The notes: a model not told the origin generated them from the sequence alone. A stretch of 64,000 bases of DNA from JADJPO01 sp046330955 (GCA_046330955.1 JAXLRT010000008.1:132337-196336), one strand, 5' to 3'. Positions 24,146 to 33,705 are shown, numbered from the stretch's first letter. Translations and numbers: made by a program.

Positions 24146-25129
24146 ATGTCCGTACCCGTCAACCAGGACCTGCGGGAACCGCAGACCACGGACGCCGCGG
24201 CGCCGGCGGCGATCGAGGGCCGGTCCCTGCGCCGCATCACCTGGCAACGGCTGCGCCGCGACCGGGTCGCCCTCGGCGGCGGGCTGGTCATCCTGGCCCT
24301 GATCGTGATCGCGGCGGCGGCGCCGCTGATCGTCGCCCTGTTCGGCCACCCGCCCAACGAGTTCCACGAGAGCCTCGTCGACGCCGACACCCAGTTGCCC
24401 CGGGGCGGCCTCGGCGGGATGAGCACCGACTTCCTGTTCGGCATCGAGCCGGTGAACGGCCGAGACCTGTTCTCCCGCGTGCTCTACGGCGCCCGGATCT
24501 CCCTGCTGATCGCGTTCTGCGCCACGCTGCTCTCGGTGGTGATCGGTACCGCCCTGGGCCTGATCGCCGGCTACTTCGGCGGCTGGACGGACGCCGTCAT
24601 CGGCCGGGTGATGGACATCTTCCTCGCCTTCCCGCTGCTGGTGTTCGCCCTCGCCCTGGTCGGGGCGATCCCGAACCAGGCCTTCGGGCTCAGCGGCGAC
24701 GCCCTGCGGATCGCCCTGCTGATCTTCATCGTGGGCTTCTTCAACTGGCCCTACATCGGCCGGATCATCCGCGGTCAGACGATCTCGTTGCGCGAGCGGG
24801 ACTTCATCGAGGCCGCCCGCAGCCTGGGGGCCGGCCACGTCCGCATCCTGGTGCACGAGATCCTGCCCAACCTGAGTGCACCGATCCTGGTCTACTCCAC
24901 CCTGCTGATCCCCTCGAACATCCTGTTCGAGGCCGCGTTGTCGTTCCTCGGGGTCGGCGTCCAGCCCCCGACCCCCACCTGGGGCGGCATGCTCAACGAC
25001 GCCTCCCGCTGGTACCAGGTCGATGCCCAGTTCCTGTTCCCACCCGGGCTGGCCATCTTCGTCACGGTGCTGGCCTTCAACCTGTTCGGCGACGGTCTGC
25101 GCGATGCCATCGCGCCCCGGTCGATGTGA
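24146..25129 (+). CDS. Peptide/nickel-type ABC transporter permease, DppC-like
   Basis: A 327-residue permease of the DppBC/OppBC family. It has an N-terminal basic segment (RRITWQRLRRDRVALGGGL) before the first helix, six helices and an EAA loop (ERDFIEAARSLGAGHVRILV). I prefer the ATG at 24146 after GAAGGGGGG; an in-frame start at 24095 has no ribosome site. It is the first gene of a permease-binding protein-permease set; the usual order is different and the ATPase genes are missing. Confidence 0.92.
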   Translation: MSVPVNQDLREPQTTDAAAPAAIEGRSLRRITWQRLRRDRVALGGGLVILALIVIAAAAPLIVALFGHPPNEFHESLVDADTQLPRGGLGGMSTDFLFGIEPVNGRDLFSRVLYGARISLLIAFCATLLSVVIGTALGLIAGYFGGWTDAVIGRVMDIFLAFPLLVFALALVGAIPNQAFGLSGDALRIALLIFIVGFFNWPYIGRIIRGQTISLRERDFIEAARSLGAGHVRILVHEILPNLSAPILVYSTLLIPSNILFEAALSFLGVGVQPPTPTWGGMLNDASRWYQVDAQFLFPPGLAIFVTVLAFNLFGDGLRDAIAPRSM

Positions 25130-25159
25130 TCGGAACCCCTTCTCCACAAGGAGCACTCG

Positions 25160-26926
25160 ATGACGAGACGCATCCCCGCCCTGGCCGCCGGCGCGACGGC
25201 CCTCGCCCTGGCGCTGGCCGCGTGTAGCGGCGGATCGACCACCGGCGACTCGGGTTCGGCGGGGGGTCAGGGCAACGCCGCCCCGGCCGCGAACGCCGGC
25301 CTCGGCAAGGTGGTCAACCCGTCGCAGACCAAGGGCGGCACGCTGCGCTTCGGCATCACCGAGGACTGGGACTCGGTCGACCCCGGCGACACCTACTACG
25401 GCCTGTCGTGGAACTTCCTGCGCAACTACGCCCGCACCCTGGTGGTCTTCAAGTCCGCGCCCGGCAAGCCCGAGCTGGTGCCCGACCTGGCCACCGGTCT
25501 GGGCAAACCCTCGGCCGACGCCACGACCTGGACCTACACCCTGCGCCCCGGGGTGAAGTTCCAGGACGGCACCCCGATCACCAGCAAGGACATCAAGTAC
25601 GCGGTCGCCCGTCAGTTGGACAAGAACACCTTTCCCAACGGCCCGACCTACTTCAACGACCTGCTCGCCGGCGTTCCCGCGAACTACTCGGTCTATGCCG
25701 ACAAGACCATGTCGAAGCTGACCGCGATCGAGACCCCGGACGACACCACGATCGTGTTCCACCTCTCGCGGCCGTTCGCCGGGTTCCACTACATCGCCCA
25801 GCTGCCGGCCACCGCCCCGGTGCCGCAGGCCAAGGACACCGGCGCCAAGTACAAGCAGACCGTGGTCTCCTCCGGCCCGTACCAGTTCGAGACCTACGAG
25901 GCCAAGAAGCGCTATGTGTTGACGCGCAACGCCTCCTACGATCCCGCCACCGATCCGGACTCCGGCAGGCTCGCCCTGCCAGACAAGATCACGGTCGACC
26001 TGGGGCTGAACGCCGCCGACATCGACCAACGGTTGCAGGCCGGTGATCTGGACGTCGACATCGCCGGCAGCGGCGTGCAGGCCCAGACCCAGGCGCAGAT
26101 CCTGGGCAACCCGGCGCTGAAGGCCAAGACCGACAACGGCGCGGTGCCGCGCACCTGGTTCAGCGTGCTCTCGACGTCGGTCGCGCCGCTGGACAAGCTC
26201 GAGTGCCGCCAGGCGATCGTCTACGGCTACAGCGCCGAGGGGTACCAGCGGGCCTATGGCGGGGCGACCGGCGGTGACATCGCGACGTCCCTGTTGCCGC
26301 CGTCCATTCTCGGCCACGTCGACTACGACCCGTTCGCCAAGAAGGCCTCCCCGGGTGGCGACGTCGCCAAGGCCAAGGCGGCGCTGGCGGCCTGCGGCCA
26401 GCCGAACGGCTTCAGCACGAACATCGCCTTCCGGGTCGATCGCCCGAAGGAGAAGGCGCTGGCCGAATCGCTGCAGCAGTCGCTGGCCGCGGTCGGGATC
26501 ACCACGGCGCTGAAGGGCTACCCCTCGGGCGACTACTTCCGCCTCTACGCCGGCAAACCCGACTTCGTGAAGGCCAACGGCCTGGGCATCCTGGTCTACG
26601 GCTGGAGCGCCGACTGGCCCGACGGGTATGGCTTCCTGGAACAGATCGTCGACAGCCGCACCATCCGGCCGGCGGGTAACACCAACCTGGGCATCAAGAT
26701 CCCTGCAGTGGACGCCCTGATCGACCAGGCACTGACCACGACGGAGGAGGCCGCGCGCAACCAGATCTGGGGCCAGGTCGACAAGGCCGTGATGGATCAG
26801 GCCCTGGTGCTGCCGGGCGTCTGGGCCAAGGGATTGCTGTTCCGGCCGGACTACCTGACCAACGTGTTCCTCAACCCGGCCTACGGCCAGTACGACTACA
26901 CCACCATCGGCACCACCAAGAAGTAG
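25160..26926 (+). CDS. Peptide ABC transporter substrate-binding lipoprotein (SBP_bac_5)
   Basis: A 588-residue extracytoplasmic binding protein. The signal sequence ends in the lipobox LAACSGG (Cys22). The body follows family 5: GGTLRFGITEDWDSVDPGD, WTYTLRPGVKFQDGTPITSKD (the classic region) and YVLTRNASYDPATDP. The ATG at 25160 follows AAGGAG. Such proteins bind di- or oligopeptides and related solutes; substrate unknown. It lies between its two permeases, 30 and 4 bases away, so all three form one operon. Confidence 0.95.
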   Translation: MTRRIPALAAGATALALALAACSGGSTTGDSGSAGGQGNAAPAANAGLGKVVNPSQTKGGTLRFGITEDWDSVDPGDTYYGLSWNFLRNYARTLVVFKSAPGKPELVPDLATGLGKPSADATTWTYTLRPGVKFQDGTPITSKDIKYAVARQLDKNTFPNGPTYFNDLLAGVPANYSVYADKTMSKLTAIETPDDTTIVFHLSRPFAGFHYIAQLPATAPVPQAKDTGAKYKQTVVSSGPYQFETYEAKKRYVLTRNASYDPATDPDSGRLALPDKITVDLGLNAADIDQRLQAGDLDVDIAGSGVQAQTQAQILGNPALKAKTDNGAVPRTWFSVLSTSVAPLDKLECRQAIVYGYSAEGYQRAYGGATGGDIATSLLPPSILGHVDYDPFAKKASPGGDVAKAKAALAACGQPNGFSTNIAFRVDRPKEKALAESLQQSLAAVGITTALKGYPSGDYFRLYAGKPDFVKANGLGILVYGWSADWPDGYGFLEQIVDSRTIRPAGNTNLGIKIPAVDALIDQALTTTEEAARNQIWGQVDKAVMDQALVLPGVWAKGLLFRPDYLTNVFLNPAYGQYDYTTIGTTKK

Positions 26927-26930
26927 TCCG

Positions 26931-27944
26931 GTGATCGGCTACCTGATCCGCCGGCTGCTGGCGGCCATCCTGTTGTTGTTCGTGATCAGCGCCATCACCT
27001 TCGCCATCTTCTTCCTGGTGCCGCGCCTGGGCGGCGCCTCGGCAGACGACATGGCCTCGCGGTACGTCGGCAAGTCGGCCGGGCCGGAACAGATCCACGC
27101 CACCGCGGTCAAACTCGGCTTCACCGACCCGATCTGGCAGCAGTACGGACGGTTCGCCAAGGGTCTGGTGGCCGGGCAGGACTACAACTACGGGCCACAG
27201 ACCGAGCACTGCCCCGCACCCTGTTTCGGCTACTCCTTCCTCAACGGCACGCCGGTCCTGCCCGAGATCCTCGACCGGTTGCCGGTCACGCTGTCACTGG
27301 CTGCCGGCGCCGCGGTGTTGTGGCTGACCGGCGGCGTGGCGATCGGCGTCCTGTCGGCTTTGCGACCCAGGACGTTGCTCGACCGCGTCGCCATGACCAT
27401 GGCGCTGGCGGGCGTCTCGCTGCCGATCTTCTTCACCGGCCTGCTGGCGCTCACCGTGTTCAGCTACCGATTGGGCTGGACGGCGCCGGGCGGCATGGAC
27501 CCCACCGAGGCGACCAGCCCCTGGGACTGGGCCTATCGACTGTTGCTGCCGTGGATCACCCTGGCCTTCCTGTACGCCGCGATCTACGCCCGGATGACGC
27601 GTGCGGTGATGCTGGAGGTGATGAGTGAGGACTTCATCCGGACGGCGCGCGCCAAGGGGGTCGGCGAGCCCACCGTGGTGGTGAAACACGGTCTACGAGC
27701 GGTGCTCACCCCGATCATCACGCTGTTCGGGCTCGACCTGGGCCTGCTGCTCGGGGGCGCGATCCTGACCGAGACCACGTTCTCGCTGCCCGGGATCGGC
27801 AAGTACGCGGTGGACGCCATCGTCACCAACGACCTGCCCAAGGTGCTCGGGGTGACGCTGGTGGCCGCGATCTTCATCGTGCTGGCCAACCTCGTCGTGG
27901 ACCTGCTCTACGCGGTCGTCGACCCGCGTGTGCGAACCAGATGA
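26931..27944 (+). CDS. Peptide/nickel-type ABC transporter permease, DppB-like
   Basis: A 337-residue permease. The family start IGYLIRRLLAAILLLFVIS leads into helix 1, followed by an extracytoplasmic segment with a Cys pair (EHCPAPCFGYSF), five more helices and an EAA loop (SEDFIRTARAKGVGEP). GTG start four bases after the binding-protein stop. The next gene downstream is a regulator, not an ATPase; the importer must borrow ATPases encoded elsewhere. Confidence 0.93.
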   Translation: MIGYLIRRLLAAILLLFVISAITFAIFFLVPRLGGASADDMASRYVGKSAGPEQIHATAVKLGFTDPIWQQYGRFAKGLVAGQDYNYGPQTEHCPAPCFGYSFLNGTPVLPEILDRLPVTLSLAAGAAVLWLTGGVAIGVLSALRPRTLLDRVAMTMALAGVSLPIFFTGLLALTVFSYRLGWTAPGGMDPTEATSPWDWAYRLLLPWITLAFLYAAIYARMTRAVMLEVMSEDFIRTARAKGVGEPTVVVKHGLRAVLTPIITLFGLDLGLLLGGAILTETTFSLPGIGKYAVDAIVTNDLPKVLGVTLVAAIFIVLANLVVDLLYAVVDPRVRTR

Positions 27945-28066
27945 CCTGGCGGGCTCACGCCCGGCGTCCCGGCTGGTACGGCGAACCGGGTGAGTTCGCG
28001 GTCGCGCCACTGCGCCCCCGGGCGGACGATGGTCGGGACGACCAGGGGTGCCTGGAGGTATGGCCC

Positions 28067-29056
28067 ATGATCCGCGTCCGGCTGAACGTCGGTGCCGTGG
28101 CACAGACCCGGTTCGGCGCCAGCGCCGTCTGGGAGACGGCCGCGAGTCTCGGACCCCTGCTGTGCCCTCGCGAGCACATCCTGCATTCCCGTCTGCGAGA
28201 ACGCCTTCCACGTCATCCGCGATTCGACATGAACCTGCTCGCCGAGGTCTGGACGACGCAGTGCGGCTGGACGCCCGACACCCTGGCGCCGCCGCCACCA
28301 CCGCGCCCGGTGCCGACCCTGGTGGAATTCGACCAGGTGCGGGCGACCCCCGAGCCGGTGGTGCTGGCCGACCTGGCGCAGATTCGGCAGGCGCGGCCGG
28401 ACTCCCCGATCACCGCGATGACGCCCGACGAGTTCGTCGACCGGCTGGCCACCGCCCTGACCGGGTACTGGCACGAGGTGCTCGAGCCGTTGTGGGATCG
28501 GGTGGTCGCGATCCAGGAGGCCGACATCGCCTATCGCACCGGCATGGTCGCCAGTGACGGTCTGGCCGCGGCCATCGCCGAAGTGCACCCCGAGCTGGAC
28601 TTCGAGGGTGATGCCCTCACCGTGGACAAGCGTGCCTGGGACCACGAGCTGGATGCCGACCGGTGCGGCGTGTGGCTGCTGCCCTCGGTGTTCCGGTGGC
28701 CCTACGTCGCGATCAACCTGACCGGCCCGGTGATCGGGTACGGCGCCCGGGGTGCCGGGCTGGTGTGGGAGGGACGGCGCACCAGCGTCCCCGCACTGGC
28801 GGGGCTGATCGGTCGCTCCCGGGCGGCGATCCTGACCGACCTCGACATCCCACGGACCACCTCGACCCTGGCGCATCGGCTGCACCTGGCGCCGGCGACG
28901 GTCAGCGAGCACCTGTCGGTGCTCGCGGCGTCCCACCTGCTACTGGCCCGCCGGCGCGGTCAACGGGTGCTCTACCAGCGCACCGCCCTCGGCGAGGACC
29001 TCGTCGAACAGAACCGGATCGACCCCCGGATCGACGCCTCGGCCGGGGAACGCTGA
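28067..29056 (+). CDS. ArsR-type winged-helix transcriptional regulator
   Basis: A 329-residue regulator of an actinobacterial group with a long N-terminal domain (residues 1-245, with TRFGASAVWETAASLGPLL near the start) and a C-terminal ArsR-type winged helix (TTSTLAHRLHLAPATVSEHL, then ARRRGQRVLYQRT). Start chosen at the ATG at 28067, which has GGAGG eight bases upstream; the frame extends back to 27941 but that part has no ribosome site. Being 122 bases after the peptide importer it may regulate it (inference). Effector unknown. Confidence 0.85.
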   Translation: MIRVRLNVGAVAQTRFGASAVWETAASLGPLLCPREHILHSRLRERLPRHPRFDMNLLAEVWTTQCGWTPDTLAPPPPPRPVPTLVEFDQVRATPEPVVLADLAQIRQARPDSPITAMTPDEFVDRLATALTGYWHEVLEPLWDRVVAIQEADIAYRTGMVASDGLAAAIAEVHPELDFEGDALTVDKRAWDHELDADRCGVWLLPSVFRWPYVAINLTGPVIGYGARGAGLVWEGRRTSVPALAGLIGRSRAAILTDLDIPRTTSTLAHRLHLAPATVSEHLSVLAASHLLLARRRGQRVLYQRTALGEDLVEQNRIDPRIDASAGER

Positions 29057-29087
29057 CCACATCAGGCCGCCCGACGGGATCGGCTGT

Positions 29088-30371
29088 TCAGGACTGGCGG
29101 GTCAGTCGGGCCAGGCCGCTCATCGCGGGACCGTACAGGTCGCCGAACTCGGGCGCGGCGTGCCCGGCGCCGTCGACCAGGGTGAGCGACACCGAGGCGC
29201 CCGCCTTCTTCAGGGCCGCCACCAGCTGCAGCGACTGGCCGTAGGGCACCAGGCAGTCCTGGTTGCCGTGGGCAATGACGAACGGCGGCAGGTGGCCGGC
29301 CCGGGCCAGGTAGCGCAGCGGGTTCGAGGCGGCCGCGATCGCCGGCACCGACCGGATCGGCGCCCCGAGCCACTGCGACTCAGGTGAGTCCCCCGCGTCG
29401 TGCACCTGCGGCCCGTCGGGGCAGCCACCGGGGTCGGCGGCCTGCGCGTCCATGCTCAGGAAGTCGCCGGGGCCGTACAGGTCGACCACCAGCTGCACCG
29501 CACTGCTGACCGTGGCGTTACCCAGGCTCGCGTCGTCCAGGGTGGTGCGCTGGTCGCCGGTGACGCCGAGCATCGCGGCCAGGTAGCCCCCCGCCGAGGT
29601 GCCCCAGGCCGCGAATCGATCGGGGTGTACCCCGTAGGACGACGCGTGCGCCCGCAACCAGCGCACCGCCGCCTTCACATCGCGCGCGCCGGCCGGGAAC
29701 TTCGCCTCGCCGGAGAGCCGATAGTTCAGGCTGGCGACCGCAAAGCCCTTGGCCCGCAACGCCTCGGCCTGGTCGGCACGATCGCCCTTGTCCCCGCTCA
29801 CGAAGGCGCCACCGTGGATCAGGATCACCAGCGGCACGGCGGTGCCGGTGCGTTCCGGCAGGTAGAGGTCGAGTGTCTGCGCCTCGGAGGTCTTGGCGTA
29901 GGCCAGGTCCCGCAGGGTCTGTTCTCCGGCCCGGACGCCGCGGACCGCCGGGACGGCGCGCGTCGTCGTCCGGCTCGGCCGCGGGTCGGCGGCGATCGTC
30001 GGCGCGCTGCTCGGGACGATGCCGCGCCCCGCCGTGGTGGCACCGGCGGCCCGGCTGTTCTGGGGTACCGGCGCCATCACGGCACCCCCGGCCGGGGTGG
30101 CACCGCTCGATGCGGCCGTGGTCAGACCGGTGACCGCCACCTCGGGCTGGAGCAACCGACCGACACCCCAGCCGACCGGGGTGAGCATCGCCGTCACCAG
30201 CAGGGCCCGCGAGGCACGGGACGGCCACGAGCGCTGTCGCCGACGGCGGACGGCGGCGGGCCGAGCCGCGACACGGGACCGCTCACGCGCCGCACGCCGC
30301 GTGAGCAGCGGTGGGCCTGCCGAGCTGTTCACTGGCTCCACGCTAGGCGGCGGTGGATAAGGGGACGTCAT
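29088..30371 (-). CDS. Membrane-anchored alpha/beta hydrolase (esterase/BD-FAE type)
   Basis: A 427-residue hydrolase. Residues 1-50 are Arg-rich and cytosolic, followed by a membrane helix (about 52-75), a Thr/Ala/Pro-rich stalk to 145 and the catalytic domain. The oxyanion-hole motif is ILIHGGAF, the nucleophile is the Ser in GTSAGGYLA, and the acid/His region is HGNQDCLVPYGQS and DGAGHAAP. This order matches carboxylesterases related to hormone-sensitive lipase and feruloyl esterase-like BD-FAE. It should act outside the membrane on an ester or acyl substrate. Converges with the upstream regulator. Confidence 0.88.
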   Translation of the reverse strand: MTSPYPPPPSVEPVNSSAGPPLLTRRAARERSRVAARPAAVRRRRQRSWPSRASRALLVTAMLTPVGWGVGRLLQPEVAVTGLTTAASSGATPAGGAVMAPVPQNSRAAGATTAGRGIVPSSAPTIAADPRPSRTTTRAVPAVRGVRAGEQTLRDLAYAKTSEAQTLDLYLPERTGTAVPLVILIHGGAFVSGDKGDRADQAEALRAKGFAVASLNYRLSGEAKFPAGARDVKAAVRWLRAHASSYGVHPDRFAAWGTSAGGYLAAMLGVTGDQRTTLDDASLGNATVSSAVQLVVDLYGPGDFLSMDAQAADPGGCPDGPQVHDAGDSPESQWLGAPIRSVPAIAAASNPLRYLARAGHLPPFVIAHGNQDCLVPYGQSLQLVAALKKAGASVSLTLVDGAGHAAPEFGDLYGPAMSGLARLTRQS

Positions 30372-30435
30372 GCCAACGCCATGACTGTCCTGTCTGGCCG
30401 GTGTCTGGCTGGTGTGTCTGGCTGCGTCCGGCGGG

Positions 30436-31302
30436 TCAGCCCGCCCGCAGCGAACTGAGCAGGTGATGCCCGCTCGGGTCGAGCGCGCCCTCCAGCTCGA
30501 TCTGCGAGAGCAGGGCGGCGGCCATGGCCTTGTGCTGCCCGGTGTCGACTCCCACGGCGGTCATCGCCATGTGGCAGGTGGCCAGCTCCTGGCGGGCGCG
30601 GGCGTCGCCGGGACGCACCGATTCCAGCCAGGTGCGCAGCCCGAGCTCCTCGCGCAGCAGCACCTCGGCGCGCGGCTCACGCAGGGTGAGCAGCAACGCC
30701 CCCAGGTCGGCGAGCGCCGCGGCGACCAGGGCCACCAACCGGTGGTCCACCGGGTCGGCGGCACACGTCAGCCGGGCGATCGTCAGCCGCTCCTCCAGCA
30801 GGTTGCGGGCCTCCTCGTACGAGCCGATCTCGCGGGCCGCGTTGCCGGCCCGGCGCAGGCTGTAGCACAGCTCGGTCTGCAGGCTCACCTGGTCGCCATA
30901 GCGGCGCGCCAGGTCACGCAGCACCCCCGCCCGGCCGTGGTTGCCGTGGCACTCGACGACCGTCCAGTGGTCCCCGAGCCTGCGGGCGAGGTCGCCCAGC
31001 TCGTCGAGGGCGGTCAGCAGATCGACCTGATGACTGTCGGTCGGCTCCACCGAGGCCACGCGCCGGGCCAGGTCGGCGAGGAACTCGCGCACCTGCAGCG
31101 CACCGGTGAGATCACCCGTCGCCTCGCGCAGTTCGGCGAGCAGCCGATGGGACTGGCGCAGCTCGGCAGCAGTCTGGGCCTCGCGGCACAGTGCCTCGGC
31201 GGCAGAGCAGGCACTCGGCAGGTCGCCGAGATTCCTGAGGTTGACAGCCCACTGGAGCAGGGCGTGAAACATTTTGGGCGCGGTCGCACTATCGACGTGC
31301 AC
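30436..31302 (-). CDS. All-helical TPR-like protein, hypothetical
   Basis: About 288 residues, nearly all helical, with repeated pairs of Ala/Leu-rich helices such as ALLQWAVNLRNLGDLPSACSA and CYSLRRAGNAAREIGSYEEA, which read as degenerate tetratricopeptide repeats. No catalytic motif, signal or membrane segment. Start uncertain: GTG 31302 follows GGAGGA closely; the open frame continues to a TTG at 31326. Likely a protein-interaction scaffold; no function assigned. Confidence 0.6.
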   Translation of the reverse strand: MHVDSATAPKMFHALLQWAVNLRNLGDLPSACSAAEALCREAQTAAELRQSHRLLAELREATGDLTGALQVREFLADLARRVASVEPTDSHQVDLLTALDELGDLARRLGDHWTVVECHGNHGRAGVLRDLARRYGDQVSLQTELCYSLRRAGNAAREIGSYEEARNLLEERLTIARLTCAADPVDHRLVALVAAALADLGALLLTLREPRAEVLLREELGLRTWLESVRPGDARARQELATCHMAMTAVGVDTGQHKAMAAALLSQIELEGALDPSGHHLLSSLRAG

Positions 31303-31637
31303 GTGCTCCTCCGGAAACCGAGTCAAGGGGGAAGGCCTCGGTCTTCAGAACGCCCGTGCACATCCAGCTCATGCGGCCGGGCGCGAGAAGATTGGGCCAA
31401 CGTAGCGTCTCCCGAGTGGCGTTGCACACGGTTGCACCGAAGGTGGTCAAGACACTACGCAGTGACAGTAAAGGTTGTGATTTCGCCTGAGCGGGCACCG
31501 CTTTCACGATCATCCCGGACGCGCCGCCGACACCGCGCGACCACACCTGGTGTACGCAACCTGGTGTAGTTGTCCCGACGTGATCGGTCACGGCCGGACG
31601 ACGCGCTCCGGCCTCGGCGTGAGGAGAATGACCCAGC
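31303..31637. other. Intergenic region upstream of the AIM24 gene, with a direct repeat
   Basis: This 335-base divergent gap is less GC-rich than its surroundings. ACCTGGTGTA occurs at 31545-31554 and 31559-31568, one and a third helical turns apart, about 75 bases before the AIM24 start; the core CACCTGGTGT is itself palindromic. GAGGAGA precedes the ATG at 31638. Promoters for both genes must lie here, but I cannot place them. Confidence 0.35.
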
Positions 31638-32363
31638 ATGCAGGTCCAGTTGCGACACAACCCCTCGTTCACCGTCGCCCGGTGCCATCTGGCTCCCGGT
31701 GAGCCGATGCGGGTCGAGGGTGGTGCGATGGTCGCCCACTCGGCCGGGGTGCAGCTCCAGTCCAAGGCGGAGGGCGGCATCCTCAAGGGACTCAAGCGGG
31801 CGGCCCTGGGTGGCGAGTCGTTCTTCGTCACCACCTACACCGCGCCTGCTCAGGGTGGCTGGGTGGACGTCGCCGGCGTCCTGCCGGGTGACCTGGTCGC
31901 GATCCCGATCACCCCGGAGCGGCCGTTCTTCCTCGGTCGCAGCAACTGGATCGCCAACTCGCACGGCGTCCAGGTCGACACCAAGTGGGGTGGCATGGCC
32001 AACCTGTTCGGCGGCGAGGGCGGGTTCGGGTTGCACGCCACCGGCCAGGGCGAGGCGCTGGTGAGTGTCTACGGCGCGATCGACTACTTCGACCTCGAGC
32101 CCGGGCAGAGCGTCACCATCGACACCGGGCACGTCGTGGCCTACGACCTGCACATGACCTTCCGGGTGCGTCAGGCCGTCGAGGGCCGGATGTTCCAGTC
32201 GATGAAGACCGGCGAAGGCTTCGTCTTCGACTTCGTCGGCCCGGGCCGGGTGCTGGTGCAGTCCCGCAACCCTGCTGCCTTCACCCAGTGGGTCGCCTCG
32301 TCGATGCCCAGCCAGAACCCGCAGGGTGGCATCGGGGGCCTGGGGATCTTCGGGGGTGAGTGA
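31638..32363 (+). CDS. AIM24 family protein (TIGR00266-like)
   Basis: A 241-residue beta-rich protein of the AIM24 family, found in bacteria and, as AIM24, in yeast mitochondria. The typical core is seen: GGAMVAHSAGVQL, GGESFFVTTYTAP, PGDLVAIPITPERPFFLGRS, and the Gly-rich end GGIGGLGIFGGE. No signal sequence. Function of bacterial members is not firmly known. It overlaps the next gene by eight bases. Confidence 0.9.
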   Translation: MQVQLRHNPSFTVARCHLAPGEPMRVEGGAMVAHSAGVQLQSKAEGGILKGLKRAALGGESFFVTTYTAPAQGGWVDVAGVLPGDLVAIPITPERPFFLGRSNWIANSHGVQVDTKWGGMANLFGGEGGFGLHATGQGEALVSVYGAIDYFDLEPGQSVTIDTGHVVAYDLHMTFRVRQAVEGRMFQSMKTGEGFVFDFVGPGRVLVQSRNPAAFTQWVASSMPSQNPQGGIGGLGIFGGE

Positions 32364-33258
32364 TCACTGCCGCGTCGCGGTGGTGATCCATCCGATCAAG
32401 CGACGGGCCGAGCGGGCGGTCGAGGTGATCCGCGAGCAGGTCGCGGCCCTCGGCTGGCCCGCCCCCCGCGTGCTGACCACCACCGTGGCCGAGCCCGGCG
32501 GGCCCCAGGCCGCGGCGGCGTTGCGCGAGGGCGCCGACCGAGTGGTGGTCGGGGGCGGCGACGGCACCGTGCGTGAGGTCGCCCGCGAACTGGCCGGCAC
32601 CGGGGTGGGTCTGGGGATCGTCCCGCTCGGCACCGGCAACCTGTTCGCGCACAACCTGGGCCTGGGTGGACGGCGACTCGACCGGGTGGTGGCCACCGCG
32701 CTGACCGGCGAGACCACGGCCTCGGACGCCGGCTGGGCCACGTTCGCCGGCGAGCGCCACCTGTTCCTGGTGCTCGCCGGCATGGGCCACGACGCGGCCA
32801 CGGCGCGCGAGACCCGGGACTGGCTGAAGCACCACGCGGGCTGGCTGGCCTATGCCGAGTCCGGCCTGCGGCACGCCGTCCGCCGGCCGATCCCGATGAC
32901 GGTGAGCCTGGACGACGCGCCGCCCCACGCCGTCGAGGCGTGGTCGGTGCTCGCCGGCAACTGTGGCCGGGTGCGCGGCGGGATCGTGGTGTTCCCCGGC
33001 GCCCGGCTGGACGACGGCCGGCTGGACGTCATGGAGGTGACGGTGCGCCACCCCTGGCAGTGGCTGCCGATCGCCGTGAAGGGGCTGACCGGCCTGCGCC
33101 GCGACGTCCCCGCCCTGCACTACGCCACCGCCCGCCGCCTGACCATCGCCTCGGCCACCCCACTGACGGTGCAACTGGACGGCGACACGTTCACCGGCGT
33201 GAGTGAGCTGTGCCTCGAGACCGCGCCCGGTGCGCTCGCCGTCGCCGTCCCTCACTGA
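32356..33258 (+). CDS. Diacylglycerol/lipid kinase family protein (DAGK_cat)
   Basis: A 300-residue lipid kinase of the YegS/DgkB type. The ATP-binding loop VVGGGDGTVREVA and the second glycine motif PLGTGNLFAHNLGL are clear, and the C-terminal beta domain ends with TVQLDGDTFTGVSEL. The GTG at 32356 overlaps the AIM24 stop (GTGAGTGA); earlier starts would lie inside AIM24. It probably phosphorylates diacylglycerol or a related lipid at the membrane. The coupling with AIM24 suggests a membrane-linked role for both (inference). Confidence 0.91.
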   Translation: MSDHCRVAVVIHPIKRRAERAVEVIREQVAALGWPAPRVLTTTVAEPGGPQAAAALREGADRVVVGGGDGTVREVARELAGTGVGLGIVPLGTGNLFAHNLGLGGRRLDRVVATALTGETTASDAGWATFAGERHLFLVLAGMGHDAATARETRDWLKHHAGWLAYAESGLRHAVRRPIPMTVSLDDAPPHAVEAWSVLAGNCGRVRGGIVVFPGARLDDGRLDVMEVTVRHPWQWLPIAVKGLTGLRRDVPALHYATARRLTIASATPLTVQLDGDTFTGVSELCLETAPGALAVAVPH

Positions 33259-33267
33259 TCGCCCAGG

Positions 33268-33705
33268 TCAGGCCATGCCGTAGACCCGGTCGATCGGCAA
33301 CGTCAGCACCAGCCGGCGTTCGGCGACCATGGCCTGGCGGAACTTCTGCCAGTCGGAGTGCTCCCCCGCCACCGCGCGGTAGATCTCGACCAGGTGATCG
33401 ACCACCTCGTCGTCCGGGGTCTGCGCCACCGGTGAGAGTACGGCCGTCGCCTCGGCGACGACGTAGGACCAGCCGTCGGACGACGACACGTGCAACGCTG
33501 CCCGGGGGTCACGACGCAGGTTGGCGGTCTTGGCCCGGCCGCTGGTGATCGACACCGTGACCCGGCGACGGTCGGCATCGAACCGGTAGACCACCGTGGA
33601 CAGCTGCGGGCGACCGTCCCGCTTGATCGTGGCCAGGACGCCGAGCCGCCCCGCCGCGAGCAGTGCCCACAGTCCGGCCTCGGGGTCGGTTGCTTCCTCA
33701 CTCAT
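33268..33705 (-). CDS. PPOX-class F420-dependent oxidoreductase
   Basis: A 145-residue split-barrel flavin/deazaflavin-binding protein. It begins with GLWALLAAGRLGVLATIKRDGRPQ-type sequence, in which LGVLATIKRDGRPQLSTVVY is the cofactor region of Rv1155-like enzymes, followed by VSITSGRAKTANLRRDPRAA. F420 use is likely given the fgd gene in this window, but FMN cannot be excluded. Converges with the lipid kinase gene, nine bases apart. Confidence 0.88.
   Translation of the reverse strand: MSEEATDPEAGLWALLAAGRLGVLATIKRDGRPQLSTVVYRFDADRRRVTVSITSGRAKTANLRRDPRAALHVSSSDGWSYVVAEATAVLSPVAQTPDDEVVDHLVEIYRAVAGEHSDWQKFRQAMVAERRLVLTLPIDRVYGMA

Noticed and set aside
22775..26317. A 1180-codon minus-strand frame
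   Set aside because: It is the complement of the GGDEF, permease and binding-protein genes; composition is Gly/Arg/Val/Gln-biased with no motif, and the plus-strand genes are certain.
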